From Curvibacter lanceolatus ATCC 14669 (lineage in GTDB: Bacteria; Pseudomonadota; Gammaproteobacteria; Burkholderiales; Burkholderiaceae_C), in NCBI RefSeq assembly GCF_000381265.1, contig NZ_KB906280.1, positions 1 through 64,000 of the forward strand: a stretch of 64,000 nucleotides of DNA, read 5' to 3'. Each line of letters starts with the position of its first letter. Positions within the stretch are counted from its first letter, which is position 1. Below are positions 34,702 to 42,600 of this stretch, piece by piece. Position numbers and translations under genes: made by a program. Below the pieces are notes generated by a model. That model had not been told where the DNA came from. It ran no database searches and worked only from the letters and a program-made list of their open reading frames with translations.

Positions 34702-35916
34702 TCATGGCGTGGTGGTCGATCTCCAAAATACCAACACGGCCAAACCCAGGCAGGCCGTCAGCACGATGCCAAAAGCCAGGTAGGCAGGCACTGGCAGGGC
34801 TGCGGTGATTCCAATCGCCAGGGCTGCGCAGCCCATCTGCAGAAAGCCCAGCAAGGCCGAAGCAGCGCCGGCCTGCTGCCCAAAAGGCTGCAGGGTGATG
34901 GCGGTGCCCAGTGGGTTGATCAGGCCCATTCCAAGCAAAAACACGGTCAGTGCCAGAGTGAAGTAATAGATATTTTGCGGGCCGACCAGCAGGGCGATCG
35001 TGCCACCGAACGCGATGACGAGCCCCGTGCGGGCTGCTCGAACAGCTCCCCACCGGCGCGCCAGGCGCGGCGCCAGCATACCGGCGCCGAACACGACAAA
35101 CACCGTGGCGGCAAACAACAGCGCCATGCCAAGCGGCGAGAACCCAAACCCTTCCATCAAGAGGGCAGGTGCCATGCCAAAGAACGAGTACAGGGCAGCG
35201 ATGACCAGGCTGACTGACAGGGCTGGTGCAATGAAGCGGCGGTCCAGCAGCAATCGTCCGTAGGTTTTGAGCACGGCAGGCAAGGAGAGGGCAACGCGCC
35301 GATCGGCAGCATGGGTCTCGCCCAGCCGGAGGGCGTAATGGCCACCCAGCAAAATCGCCATCACGCCGACCACCGCGAACGTCGCACGCCAGCCCAGCAG
35401 GCTGTTGAACACGCCCCCGAGCAGCGGCGAGAAGCCTGGCGCTGCGGCCATCGCCACCATGATCAACGACAACGCGCGCGCCAGGGCGGTGCCGTCGAAC
35501 AGGTCTCGGGCGATGGCGCGTGACAGCACCGAGGTGGCGCACACGCCCAGGGCTTGCACGATGCGCCCCGTAATGAGCTGGGGCAGTTGGGTGGCTGCAG
35601 CACACATGGCACAACCGGCAACGAATACCGCCAGGCCGCACAGGACCAATCGCTTGCGTCCGAAACGGTCTGACAAGGGCCCGACGAACAGTTGGCCCAC
35701 TGCGAAGGCCACGAAGAAGGTCCCCAGCGTTGCACTCAGGTCTTTCACCGAGGTGCCCAACTCTGCACCCATGGCGGTGAAGGCGGGCAGGATGATGTTG
35801 GTGGCCAAGGAGCCCAGCGATGCCAAGCCGGCCAGCAGGAGCAGCAGTTCGCCCGTCAAGGGCATCTGCGTGTGCGTGGCTCCATCGGCGGTCGTGGCTT
35901 GTATTTGCTTTTGCAT
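34702..35916 (-). CDS. Bcr/CflA family multidrug efflux MFS transporter
   Basis: A 404-aa protein with twelve hydrophobic segments. The loop between helices 2 and 3 reads FVGPLSDRFGRKRLVLCG, the MFS signature, and GRIVQALGVCATSVLSRAIARDLF is typical of the Bcr/CflA drug:proton antiporters. The substrate is unknown. No regulator is next to it. Confidence 0.9.
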   Translation of the reverse strand: MQKQIQATTADGATHTQMPLTGELLLLLAGLASLGSLATNIILPAFTAMGAELGTSVKDLSATLGTFFVAFAVGQLFVGPLSDRFGRKRLVLCGLAVFVAGCAMCAAATQLPQLITGRIVQALGVCATSVLSRAIARDLFDGTALARALSLIMVAMAAAPGFSPLLGGVFNSLLGWRATFAVVGVMAILLGGHYALRLGETHAADRRVALSLPAVLKTYGRLLLDRRFIAPALSVSLVIAALYSFFGMAPALLMEGFGFSPLGMALLFAATVFVVFGAGMLAPRLARRWGAVRAARTGLVIAFGGTIALLVGPQNIYYFTLALTVFLLGMGLINPLGTAITLQPFGQQAGAASALLGFLQMGCAALAIGITAALPVPAYLAFGIVLTACLGLAVLVFWRSTTTP

Positions 35917-35982
35917 TGTTCAGTTGAGGTGGAAGGGGTGTGAATGGGGCGGGGCGCTGGGCGCTTCTGACGCGGTGGGCCG

Positions 35983-36306
35983 TCAGTGGCCGTAGGAAAC
36001 CTGATAGAGCTCGACCATTTCGCAGTCAGGCGCGGAGCTGGCGAAGCTGTAGCGAACCTCATCGGCATTGAGGCCCCAGCGCTCCTGAACATCGACCAGG
36101 CCGACGCGGTGGTTGATCTGAACAACACGAAAACGCAGCAGCGGGGCCAGGTTTGCCCGTGGCACCGCACACAAGGTGGTGTGAGCGTCGGGATCCGGTA
36201 GCACCAGGCAACTGTCGCCCGCGTGAATCACCAGCACATGGGCCCCTCTTGGGAAAAATCGGCCGTCCACCTGAGTGTCTTTGACGACCCGCATCATCGA
36301 TTGCAT
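35983..36306 (-). CDS. Hypothetical protein
   Basis: A 107-aa protein, MQSMMRVVKDTQVDGRFF onward, with an AGGAG site before the ATG at 36306. It is soluble, without recognisable motifs; the second half (FRVVQINHRVGLVDVQERW) looks like beta structure. It is divergent from the thiolase gene, with a set of palindromic half-sites between them. Function unknown. Confidence 0.6.
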   Translation of the reverse strand: MQSMMRVVKDTQVDGRFFPRGAHVLVIHAGDSCLVLPDPDAHTTLCAVPRANLAPLLRFRVVQINHRVGLVDVQERWGLNADEVRYSFASSAPDCEMVELYQVSYGH

Positions 36307-36384
36307 CTCGGTCTCCTTTGGGGCTTGCCGCAATCGCCCACACCTAGCCAATGGATGGGACGTCTTCATGCTGTGGATTGTAGG

Positions 36385-36405
36385 TGCAATGATTGCATAT
36401 GCAAT
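36385..36405. promoter_or_regulatory. Three alternating TGCAAT half-sites
   Basis: TGCAAT-G-ATTGCA (36385-36397) overlaps ATTGCATATGCAAT (36392-36405, perfect 14-base palindrome). The three half-sites alternate in orientation in an AT-rich island between the hypothetical gene and the thiolase gene, which suggests cooperative binding of a dimeric regulator. No regulator gene is adjacent. Confidence 0.5.
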
Positions 36406-36558
36406 AGAAAAATGGCAAGATCATCAGCAGCTGCCTGGGGCTGGCAATGTCAGCAAGCGCTTGGCAGCGCGAGGGCTGGTGGCGACAGCCGCATTCAAGC
36501 GGCCCGGCCCCTGTCTGAATCCTCTTCAACCGTCCTGCTCGCACGTCAAGGAGTCCCC

Positions 36559-37743
36559 ATGAGCCAGCCCGACATTGTTTTGTGCGCACCTGTTCGCACG
36601 CCGATTGGTACCTTTGGCGGTGCACTGAAAGACACCCCCGTCACCGCGCTGGGCGCCGCTGTGGTCCGCGAAACCTTGCGGCGCGCCGGGCTGGCGCCTG
36701 AGGCCGTCAGTACCGTGGTGCTGGGGCAGGTGGTACAGGCTGGGGCCAGGATGAACCCTGCGCGTCAAGCCGCCGTGGGTGGCGGCCTTCCTGTGCAGGT
36801 GCCAGCGTTGACGGTCAACCGGGTCTGTGGATCTGGCGCCCAGGCCATCGCGAGCGCCGCATTGGAGGTGGCGGCAGGCTACGCCAAGGTGGTGATTGCC
36901 GGCGGTATGGAGAACATGGATCAGGCCCCCTACCTCTTTCCCAGCGGGCGCTGGGGCCATCGCATGGGCGATGCGTCGTTGCTCGATAGCCTGCTGCGCG
37001 ATGGTCTTTGCGATGCCTTCAGCGGCCAGCATTCGGGATGGCACACGGAAGACCTGGTCCAGCAGTACAAGATCACGCGCGAAGACCAGGACCGCTGGGC
37101 TGCGCGCTCACAACAGCGTTTCAGTGAGGCCCAGGCGGCCGGACATTTCGACGATGAAGTCGTGGCCATCGAACTGGCCGGTCGCAAAGGGCCCGTGCGA
37201 TTCGAGCGTGACGAGGCCAACCGCCCCGGCACGACGGCAGAAGCACTGGCCAAGCTCAAGCCGGCTTTTCGAGAGGGCGGCACGATCACGGCTGGCAATG
37301 CACCTGGCCTGAACAGCGCCGCGTCGGCATTGATTGTGGCGGAGCGCAGCCATGCCGACCGGCTGGGGCTTCAGCCATGGGCGCGTCTGGTGGCCCACGG
37401 GGTGGCTGCTGTGGAGCCCGGCATGTTCGGCATCGGCCCCGTACCCGCTGTGGCGCTTGCGTTGGAGCGCGCCGGATGGACGCGAGCTGACATTGAACGC
37501 ATCGAGATCAACGAGGCCTTTGCTGCCATCACGTTGGCTTGTCTGCGCGAGTTGGGCTTGCCGGAAGACATCGTCAATGTGGAGGGCGGGGCCATTGCCC
37601 ATGGCCATGCCATCGGTGCCACAGGCGCCGTGCTGACCACCCGACTGTTGCATTCGATGCGCCGAGACGGTCTGAAGAGAGGCGTTGTCACCTTGTGCAT
37701 CGGTGGGGGCCAAGGCATTGCTCTCGCGCTCGAGTTGCTTTGA
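36559..37743 (+). CDS. Thiolase family acetyl-CoA acetyltransferase
   Basis: A 394-aa thiolase. The acyl-accepting Cys is in VNRVCGSGAQAIASAA, the NEAFAA motif is present, the catalytic His is in GGAIAHGHAIGATGA (usual form GGAIALGHPLGASG) and the second Cys in LCIGGGQGIALALE. GGAG precedes the ATG at 36559. The MaoC-like gene follows after 14 bases and a thioesterase after it, so the set may carry out beta-oxidation-type steps on a CoA thioester. The frame is open upstream to 36223, but that part is non-coding. Confidence 0.92.
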   Translation: MSQPDIVLCAPVRTPIGTFGGALKDTPVTALGAAVVRETLRRAGLAPEAVSTVVLGQVVQAGARMNPARQAAVGGGLPVQVPALTVNRVCGSGAQAIASAALEVAAGYAKVVIAGGMENMDQAPYLFPSGRWGHRMGDASLLDSLLRDGLCDAFSGQHSGWHTEDLVQQYKITREDQDRWAARSQQRFSEAQAAGHFDDEVVAIELAGRKGPVRFERDEANRPGTTAEALAKLKPAFREGGTITAGNAPGLNSAASALIVAERSHADRLGLQPWARLVAHGVAAVEPGMFGIGPVPAVALALERAGWTRADIERIEINEAFAAITLACLRELGLPEDIVNVEGGAIAHGHAIGATGAVLTTRLLHSMRRDGLKRGVVTLCIGGGQGIALALELL

Positions 37744-37757
37744 GAGGAGGTTCGATC

Positions 37758-38225
37758 ATGGGCCCTCTTTACCTCGAAGACTTCGTGCCGGGACAGCGCT
37801 TTGCCGGTGCCACACGCATCCGTATCGATGAACCTCGGGTCAAAACCTTTGCAGCAGAGTTCGACCCTCAGCCTTTTCATCTCGATGACAGGGCGGCCAG
37901 TGTGTCCATTTTCCGCAGCTTGGCGGCCAGCGGCTGGCATACCGCCGCTGTGACCATGCGTTTGCTCATCGACAGCGGCCTCCAACCAGCCGGAGGCATT
38001 GTGGGGGCTGGATTCGACGAACTGCGTTGGCCCGTTCCGGTGCGGCCGGGCGACGAGTTGCGCGTGGAAAGCGAGATCCTCGAAGTGCGCCCCTTGCGAT
38101 CCAGGCCTGGGCAAGGCGTCATCAAGGTTCGAACCAACACCCTCAATCAAAGAGACGAAATCGTCCAGACCTCGGTGGGAAATTTGATGGTCATGACCCG
38201 CACCACGAAAGACAACTTGTCATGA
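37758..38225 (+). CDS. MaoC-like (R)-specific enoyl-CoA hydratase family protein
   Basis: A 155-aa hotdog-fold protein. The hydratase motif FAAEFDPQPFHLDD contains the catalytic Asp and His of MaoC-type hydratases. It is of single-domain length. GAGAGGAGG precedes the ATG. It is the second gene of the thiolase operon and probably hydrates the substrate cleaved by the thiolase. Confidence 0.88.
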   Translation: MGPLYLEDFVPGQRFAGATRIRIDEPRVKTFAAEFDPQPFHLDDRAASVSIFRSLAASGWHTAAVTMRLLIDSGLQPAGGIVGAGFDELRWPVPVRPGDELRVESEILEVRPLRSRPGQGVIKVRTNTLNQRDEIVQTSVGNLMVMTRTTKDNLS

Positions 38226-38277
38226 GCACCCCTCGCTTGTCCCTTGCCACGGCACAGGCGCCATCCATGAAGGCACG

Positions 38278-38862
38278 ATGAACACACAGACCAACCCCCT
38301 AGGATTCCAGATGACAGAGAGACAAAGTAGCGAAGAGTGGATTCTTCAACAAGCAAGGGCCCGGCAGCGTGCTCAAGACGGGGGCGGGCAGGCGGGTATC
38401 GCGCCGCTTGCAAAGCTCGCTGGCAAGTCGGGGCTGCAGGTACTGGAAGCCATGATGTCAGGTGAATTGCCCTATCCCCCCATGAACGAAACACTCGGTC
38501 TGGACTTGATCGAGATCGGAGATGGGCATGCCGTGTTCCAAGGCATTCCGTCCCGTGCCCACTGCAACCCCATGGGCACCGTGCATGGCGGCTGGTACAG
38601 CACCTTGTTGGACTCTGCGCTGGGCTGTGCCGTGCAGTCAAAGTTGCCAGCGGGTCGTGCGTACACCACCGCAGAACTCAGCGTCAAACTTGTCCGATCC
38701 GCCTCGGAAAAGACCGGCCCGCTTCGCGCCACTGCCCATGTGGTTCATCACGGAAAACAGTTGATCACTGCCGAGGCGAAGGTCTTTGACGCGGAAGGCA
38801 GGCTCTATGCGCACGCGACCACCACCTGCCTTGCGTTTGAGCTTGCCCCCGCGATGCGTTGA
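38278..38862 (+). CDS. PaaI-like hotdog-fold acyl-CoA thioesterase
   Basis: A 194-aa protein with a hotdog domain in the C-terminal two thirds. The motif NPMGTVHGGWYSTLLDSALG matches the family's HGG-x-D region, where HGG binds the thioester and the following Asp acts in catalysis. The first 60 residues, Gln/Arg-rich, are a non-conserved extension. The spacing of 52 bases from the MaoC gene suggests the same operon. It would release a free acid or clear dead-end CoA esters. Confidence 0.85.
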   Translation: MNTQTNPLGFQMTERQSSEEWILQQARARQRAQDGGGQAGIAPLAKLAGKSGLQVLEAMMSGELPYPPMNETLGLDLIEIGDGHAVFQGIPSRAHCNPMGTVHGGWYSTLLDSALGCAVQSKLPAGRAYTTAELSVKLVRSASEKTGPLRATAHVVHHGKQLITAEAKVFDAEGRLYAHATTTCLAFELAPAMR

Positions 38863-39226
38863 TGGAGCACTGACACCCGTTCCGTGCAGCGGGCTCTCAC
38901 CAAGTGACCAAGGTGCCAGGGACCCTGCTCAATGCCCCCATGGGAAGTGCGCCAGACAGGGGAAGCGTCATGAGGCTCTGGCACGCCGGCTTGGCCGCGG
39001 CCAGCTGCAATGGCATCGCCAGGGCACGCGGTACTTGATCTGGCTGGCCATCGGGGGCTTTCCCATCGCAACCCTTTGGAGCGTCTGCACCGCGATGCCC
39101 TGCGTGGTCGAATCCAGGCCCCCAGAATGACGTCTTGAGGGTGGCGGCTGGATGTGCCTCGTTCAGCCGCTACGTTCCTGCCAGCGTGTAAAACCCACGC
39201 CCCTTCGGCTTGGCAGGGCATCAGGG
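38863..39226. other. Gap without a gene
   Basis: These 364 bases lie between the thioesterase gene and the end of the outer-membrane efflux gene. The longest frames are overlapping shadows without start signals or recognisable products. A decayed gene is possible but not shown. Confidence 0.45.
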
Positions 39227-40696
39227 TCAGGACTTGGCCTGCACTGGCACGGGCGCCGACTCCCACCCGCCCCCCAGCGCTTTGAAAGTCGCCACGGCCG
39301 AGCGTGCAAATTCAAGCTGCGCCTGCACGCGTGCGTCGGTGGCTTGCAGCAATATTTCGTCAGCGCGCAAGACCTCGATCATGCTGACCACGCCTTTTTG
39401 GTAAGCCGAGAGCGATGACGCCCGAGCCCGGCTCAGCGACTCGACGCCTGCCGTCAATACAGTCACCTGCTCTTGGCGCCGGGTGTAGGCCGAGAGCGAG
39501 TTCTCGACGTCCTCGGTGGCCTTCAGGGCTGCCAGCCGGTAGGCGGCCAGCGTCTCGGCCTCTTGACCCTTGGCTTGCTCGATTTGCGCATTGATTCGCC
39601 CGAAGTCGAAGAGACGCCAACGCAGTCCCAACACCCCTGTGGCCTGTGCAGCCCCGCCTGAGAAAAGGTTGCTGCTCGATACGGTGGTTGCGCTGCCCAC
39701 CAGGCCGCTGAGGGACAGCTTGGGGTAGTACTCCGAGACCGCCGCGCCAATGCGCGCGTTGGCGGCCGCCAGGCGCCGCTCGGCCACGATCAGGTCGGGG
39801 CGACGCCGCAGCAGATCGCTGGGCGACCCTGTCGCAATGCCTGTGGGGGTGGCTGGAATCTCGCCGGGTGCCACCAGTTCTGAGCGATGGGTACCGGGCG
39901 GCGTCCCGAGGATGACATCCACGGCGTTCATCGCCGTGTCCAGTGAAGACTCCAGCACGGGCAAGGCGGCTTTGGCTTGTGCGAGTGCCCCTTCTGTTTG
40001 TTGCGCTTGGAATTCAGGTGCGAGTCCTTTGCTGCTCAGCAAGCGAACCTTCGCCAGCAGGTCTTCCTGCGTCCGGACTTGCTGACGCGCCACGGTCAAA
40101 CGTGCCTGCAGGCCTCGAATCATGATGTAGATGTCGGCAGTCTGCGCCGCCACGGCCAGTCGCGTGGCGAGGGCGCCTGCTTGCGATGACTGAAGCTCGG
40201 CGGCGGCGGCTTCCCGGCCCCGGCCCAGACTGCCGAACAGATCCAGCTCCCAGCTTCCGCCCAGGTTGGCCTCGTAGGCGCTGCCATCCCGGTCGAAGCC
40301 TGGGACGGAATTCAGAACCTGACCCAGCGGTGTCTGCACAGACTGATGGGCCCTGGCCGCCTGAGCGGACACCGCCCCGGAAGGCCGCAGTGCCGCGTCG
40401 GCCGCCCCAAGTCCCGCACGTGCCTGGGTGACCCGAGCCGATGCCTGGGCCAGGTCCAGGTTCTGCTCCAAGGCCAGCGCCACAAGCCGCGTCAGTTGGG
40501 GGTCCCCGAAGGCAGACCACCAGGTCACGAGATCAGCACGGGCTGGCGTTTGGGCCTCTTGGGCCTGATCCGTCCTGGCTTGGCCTTGGAACTGCGCGGG
40601 CAGGGCGATCTCAGGCCGGACGTAGTCCGGGCCCACGGCGCAGCCGGCGGACAGGCTGGCCACGACGATGGCGGCAAGGGTACTTTTGGGCAGCAT
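39227..40696 (-). CDS. Outer-membrane efflux lipoprotein (NodT/OprM family)
   Basis: A 489-aa outer-membrane channel. The leader ends in a lipobox (LSAGC) followed by AVGPDYVRPE, typical of the NodT family. The body has the paired long alpha-helical repeats of TolC-like channels (ALEQNLDLAQASARVTQAR; LRRRPDLIVAERRLAAANAR). It is divergent from the TetR gene and forms a tripartite pump with the adaptor and RND genes at 41485-45665. One TetR-type operator lies in the shared promoter region. Confidence 0.92.
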   Translation of the reverse strand: MLPKSTLAAIVVASLSAGCAVGPDYVRPEIALPAQFQGQARTDQAQEAQTPARADLVTWWSAFGDPQLTRLVALALEQNLDLAQASARVTQARAGLGAADAALRPSGAVSAQAARAHQSVQTPLGQVLNSVPGFDRDGSAYEANLGGSWELDLFGSLGRGREAAAAELQSSQAGALATRLAVAAQTADIYIMIRGLQARLTVARQQVRTQEDLLAKVRLLSSKGLAPEFQAQQTEGALAQAKAALPVLESSLDTAMNAVDVILGTPPGTHRSELVAPGEIPATPTGIATGSPSDLLRRRPDLIVAERRLAAANARIGAAVSEYYPKLSLSGLVGSATTVSSSNLFSGGAAQATGVLGLRWRLFDFGRINAQIEQAKGQEAETLAAYRLAALKATEDVENSLSAYTRRQEQVTVLTAGVESLSRARASSLSAYQKGVVSMIEVLRADEILLQATDARVQAQLEFARSAVATFKALGGGWESAPVPVQAKS

Positions 40697-40722
40697 ATAG
40701 TTTCTTCCGATGAGATTCGTTT

Positions 40723-40746
40723 GTGACCATAATACCAAATAGTCAC
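40723..40746. promoter_or_regulatory. TetR-type operator 1 (GTGAC-N14-GTCAC)
   Basis: The inverted repeat GTGAC (40723-40727) and GTCAC (40742-40746) with 14 bases between lies between the divergent efflux-channel and tetR starts. The same arms and spacing occur at 41416-41439, so both are probably sites for the TetR protein. Confidence 0.7.
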
Positions 40747-40784
40747 TAGTTGTCCAGTGCCCCAGACTCACGTAAGCTGTGCCC

Positions 40785-41402
40785 ATGACCCACGCAAGTT
40801 CCCCTTCCACCACCGCCCGTGGCCCTGTTGACCACGAGGTGCGCAGCCAGATCGTTACTGCTGCCACGGAGCACTTCAGCCGCTACGGCTACGAAAAGAC
40901 CACGGTCTCGGACCTGGCCAAGGCCATTGGCTTTTCCAAGGCCTATATCTACAAGTTCTTTGAGTCCAAGCAGGCCATCGGCGAGATGATCTGCGCCAAT
41001 TGCCTGGGCGACATCGAGTCCGAGGTCAGGGCTGCGGTAGCGCAGGCCGAGCACCCGCCCGAGAAGCTGCGGCGCATGTTCAAGGCCATTGTCGAGGCCA
41101 GCCTGAGGCTGTTCTTCCAGGATCGGAAGCTCTACGAAATCGCGGCATCGGCCGCGACCGAGCGCTGGCAGACCACCCTCGTTTACGAGGCCAACATCCA
41201 GGCTTTGTTGCTGGAGGTTTTGCAGCAAGGGCGCCTCAGCGGCGACTTCGAGCGAAAGACGCCGATGGATGAATCGGTCGCCGCGATCCTTTTGGTGATG
41301 CGGCCTTACCTCAACCCTTTGATCCTGCAACACAGCCTCGACTACGCCGAACAAGCGCCCGCCCAACTCTCCAATCTGGTGCTTCGCAGCCTGTCTCCCT
41401 GA
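40785..41402 (+). CDS. TetR family regulator of the RND efflux system
   Basis: A protein of 205 aa with the TetR HTH at the N-terminus (IVTAATEHFSRYGYEKTTVSDLAKAIGFSKAYIYKFFESKQAI) shown here in outline: helix-turn-helix at about 18-60. The C-terminal part is a ligand-binding helical domain. Two identical-architecture operators flank the gene, one before it and one after it ahead of the adaptor gene, so it represses itself, the channel and the pump. A GTG two codons earlier is an alternative start. Confidence 0.92.
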   Translation: MTHASSPSTTARGPVDHEVRSQIVTAATEHFSRYGYEKTTVSDLAKAIGFSKAYIYKFFESKQAIGEMICANCLGDIESEVRAAVAQAEHPPEKLRRMFKAIVEASLRLFFQDRKLYEIAASAATERWQTTLVYEANIQALLLEVLQQGRLSGDFERKTPMDESVAAILLVMRPYLNPLILQHSLDYAEQAPAQLSNLVLRSLSP

Positions 41403-41415
41403 CGGTTTTGTGTTT

Positions 41416-41439
41416 GTGACTATTGACTAAATTGGTCAC
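41416..41439. promoter_or_regulatory. TetR-type operator 2 (GTGAC-N14-GTCAC)
   Basis: Perfect arms TTGTGAC (41414-41420) and GTCACAA (41435-41441) with the same 14-base spacer as operator 1. It lies in the 82-base gap between tetR and the adaptor gene. Confidence 0.72.
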
Positions 41440-41484
41440 AAGATTAAAAATGAAGGTCCCGATCAACCTGTTCAAGGGACTTTC

Positions 41485-42600
41485 ATGCTTCGGCTCCGCC
41501 TCGCTACCCCGTTTCTCATCTGTGCCTTGCCGTTGGCCCTGGTCGCTTGCGGCGAAAAGGCGGTTTCTGATCCTCGCACCAGCCTGCCCGTGGTGCGTGT
41601 GGCCGTTGTGCAAGAGGCCAACTTGGCCTCACGGGCCTTCACGGGCACCGTCGCGGCCCGGGTGCAGAGTGACCTGGGCTTTCGGGTGCCGGGCAAGGTA
41701 CTGGAGCGCCTGGTGGATGCGGGGCAGTCTGTCAAACGCGGCCAGGTGCTGATGCGCATCGACTCGGTTGACCTGAAGCTGGCCGCGCAGGCCCAGGATG
41801 AGGCTGTGCTGGCTGCCCGAGCGCGTGCCCGCCAGGCCGCTGACGACGAAGCGCGGTACCGCGATCTGCGTGGCACCGGCGCCATCTCGGCATCGGCCTA
41901 TGACCAGGTGAAAGCGGCGGCGGACGCCGCGCAAGCCCAGCTCAGTGCCGCCGAGGCGCAGGCGCGCGTGGCCCTCAACGCCAGCCACTATGCCGAGCTG
42001 GTGGCCGACGGGGACGGTGTCGTCGTGGAGACGCTCGCTGAACCAGGCCAGATCGTGGCCGCTGGGCAGGTGGTGGTGCGGCTGGCCCGCGCCGGTCAAC
42101 GTGAGGCGCTCATCCAGTTGCCCGAGACACTGCGCCCCACCATCGGATCGGCGGCAAAGGCGAGCCTGTTCGGCAAGGAGGGCGTTGAAGTGTCCGCCCG
42201 GCTGCGACAGCTATCCAACTCAGCCGATCGCTCGACCCGCACCTTTGAGGCCCGTTACGTGCTCGAAGGCGATTTGGCCCAGGCCCCGCTGGGATCGACG
42301 GTGGTGATTCGCGTCAATGACCGAGGCACCGCCACGGGCGGGAGCTTCAACGTGCCATTGGCGTCGCTGTACGACGCAGGTCAGGGCCCTGGGGTGTGGG
42401 TCATACGCGGCGAGCCGGCCCGGGTCAGTTGGCAGCGGGTGGCCGTCGAGCGTCTGGATGATTCCAGTGCCCAAGTCACGGGCAAGATCAAACCGGGGGA
42501 CCGGATCGTGGCACTCGGTGCGCACCTGCTGCGCGAAGACCAAGAGGTCAAATTGCTGGACGTTGTCGCCACCGCTGCCGGCCAAGGAGCACGTCCGTGA
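41485..42600 (+). CDS. RND efflux periplasmic adaptor (membrane fusion protein)
   Basis: A 371-aa lipoprotein (lipobox LVACG near residue 20) of the HlyD/AcrA type. A lipoyl half-domain (LGFRVPGKVLERLVDAGQSV), a helical hairpin rich in Ala and Gln (about 95-165) and the second lipoyl half (VAEPGQIV-like GVVVETLAEPGQIVAAGQ) are visible. Its stop overlaps the GTG start of the pump gene by four bases. Confidence 0.93.
   Translation: MLRLRLATPFLICALPLALVACGEKAVSDPRTSLPVVRVAVVQEANLASRAFTGTVAARVQSDLGFRVPGKVLERLVDAGQSVKRGQVLMRIDSVDLKLAAQAQDEAVLAARARARQAADDEARYRDLRGTGAISASAYDQVKAAADAAQAQLSAAEAQARVALNASHYAELVADGDGVVVETLAEPGQIVAAGQVVVRLARAGQREALIQLPETLRPTIGSAAKASLFGKEGVEVSARLRQLSNSADRSTRTFEARYVLEGDLAQAPLGSTVVIRVNDRGTATGGSFNVPLASLYDAGQGPGVWVIRGEPARVSWQRVAVERLDDSSAQVTGKIKPGDRIVALGAHLLREDQEVKLLDVVATAAGQGARP

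Noticed and set aside
38863-39226. A decayed dehydrogenase gene
   Set aside because: A few residues resemble an SDR motif, but no continuous alignment is possible by eye.
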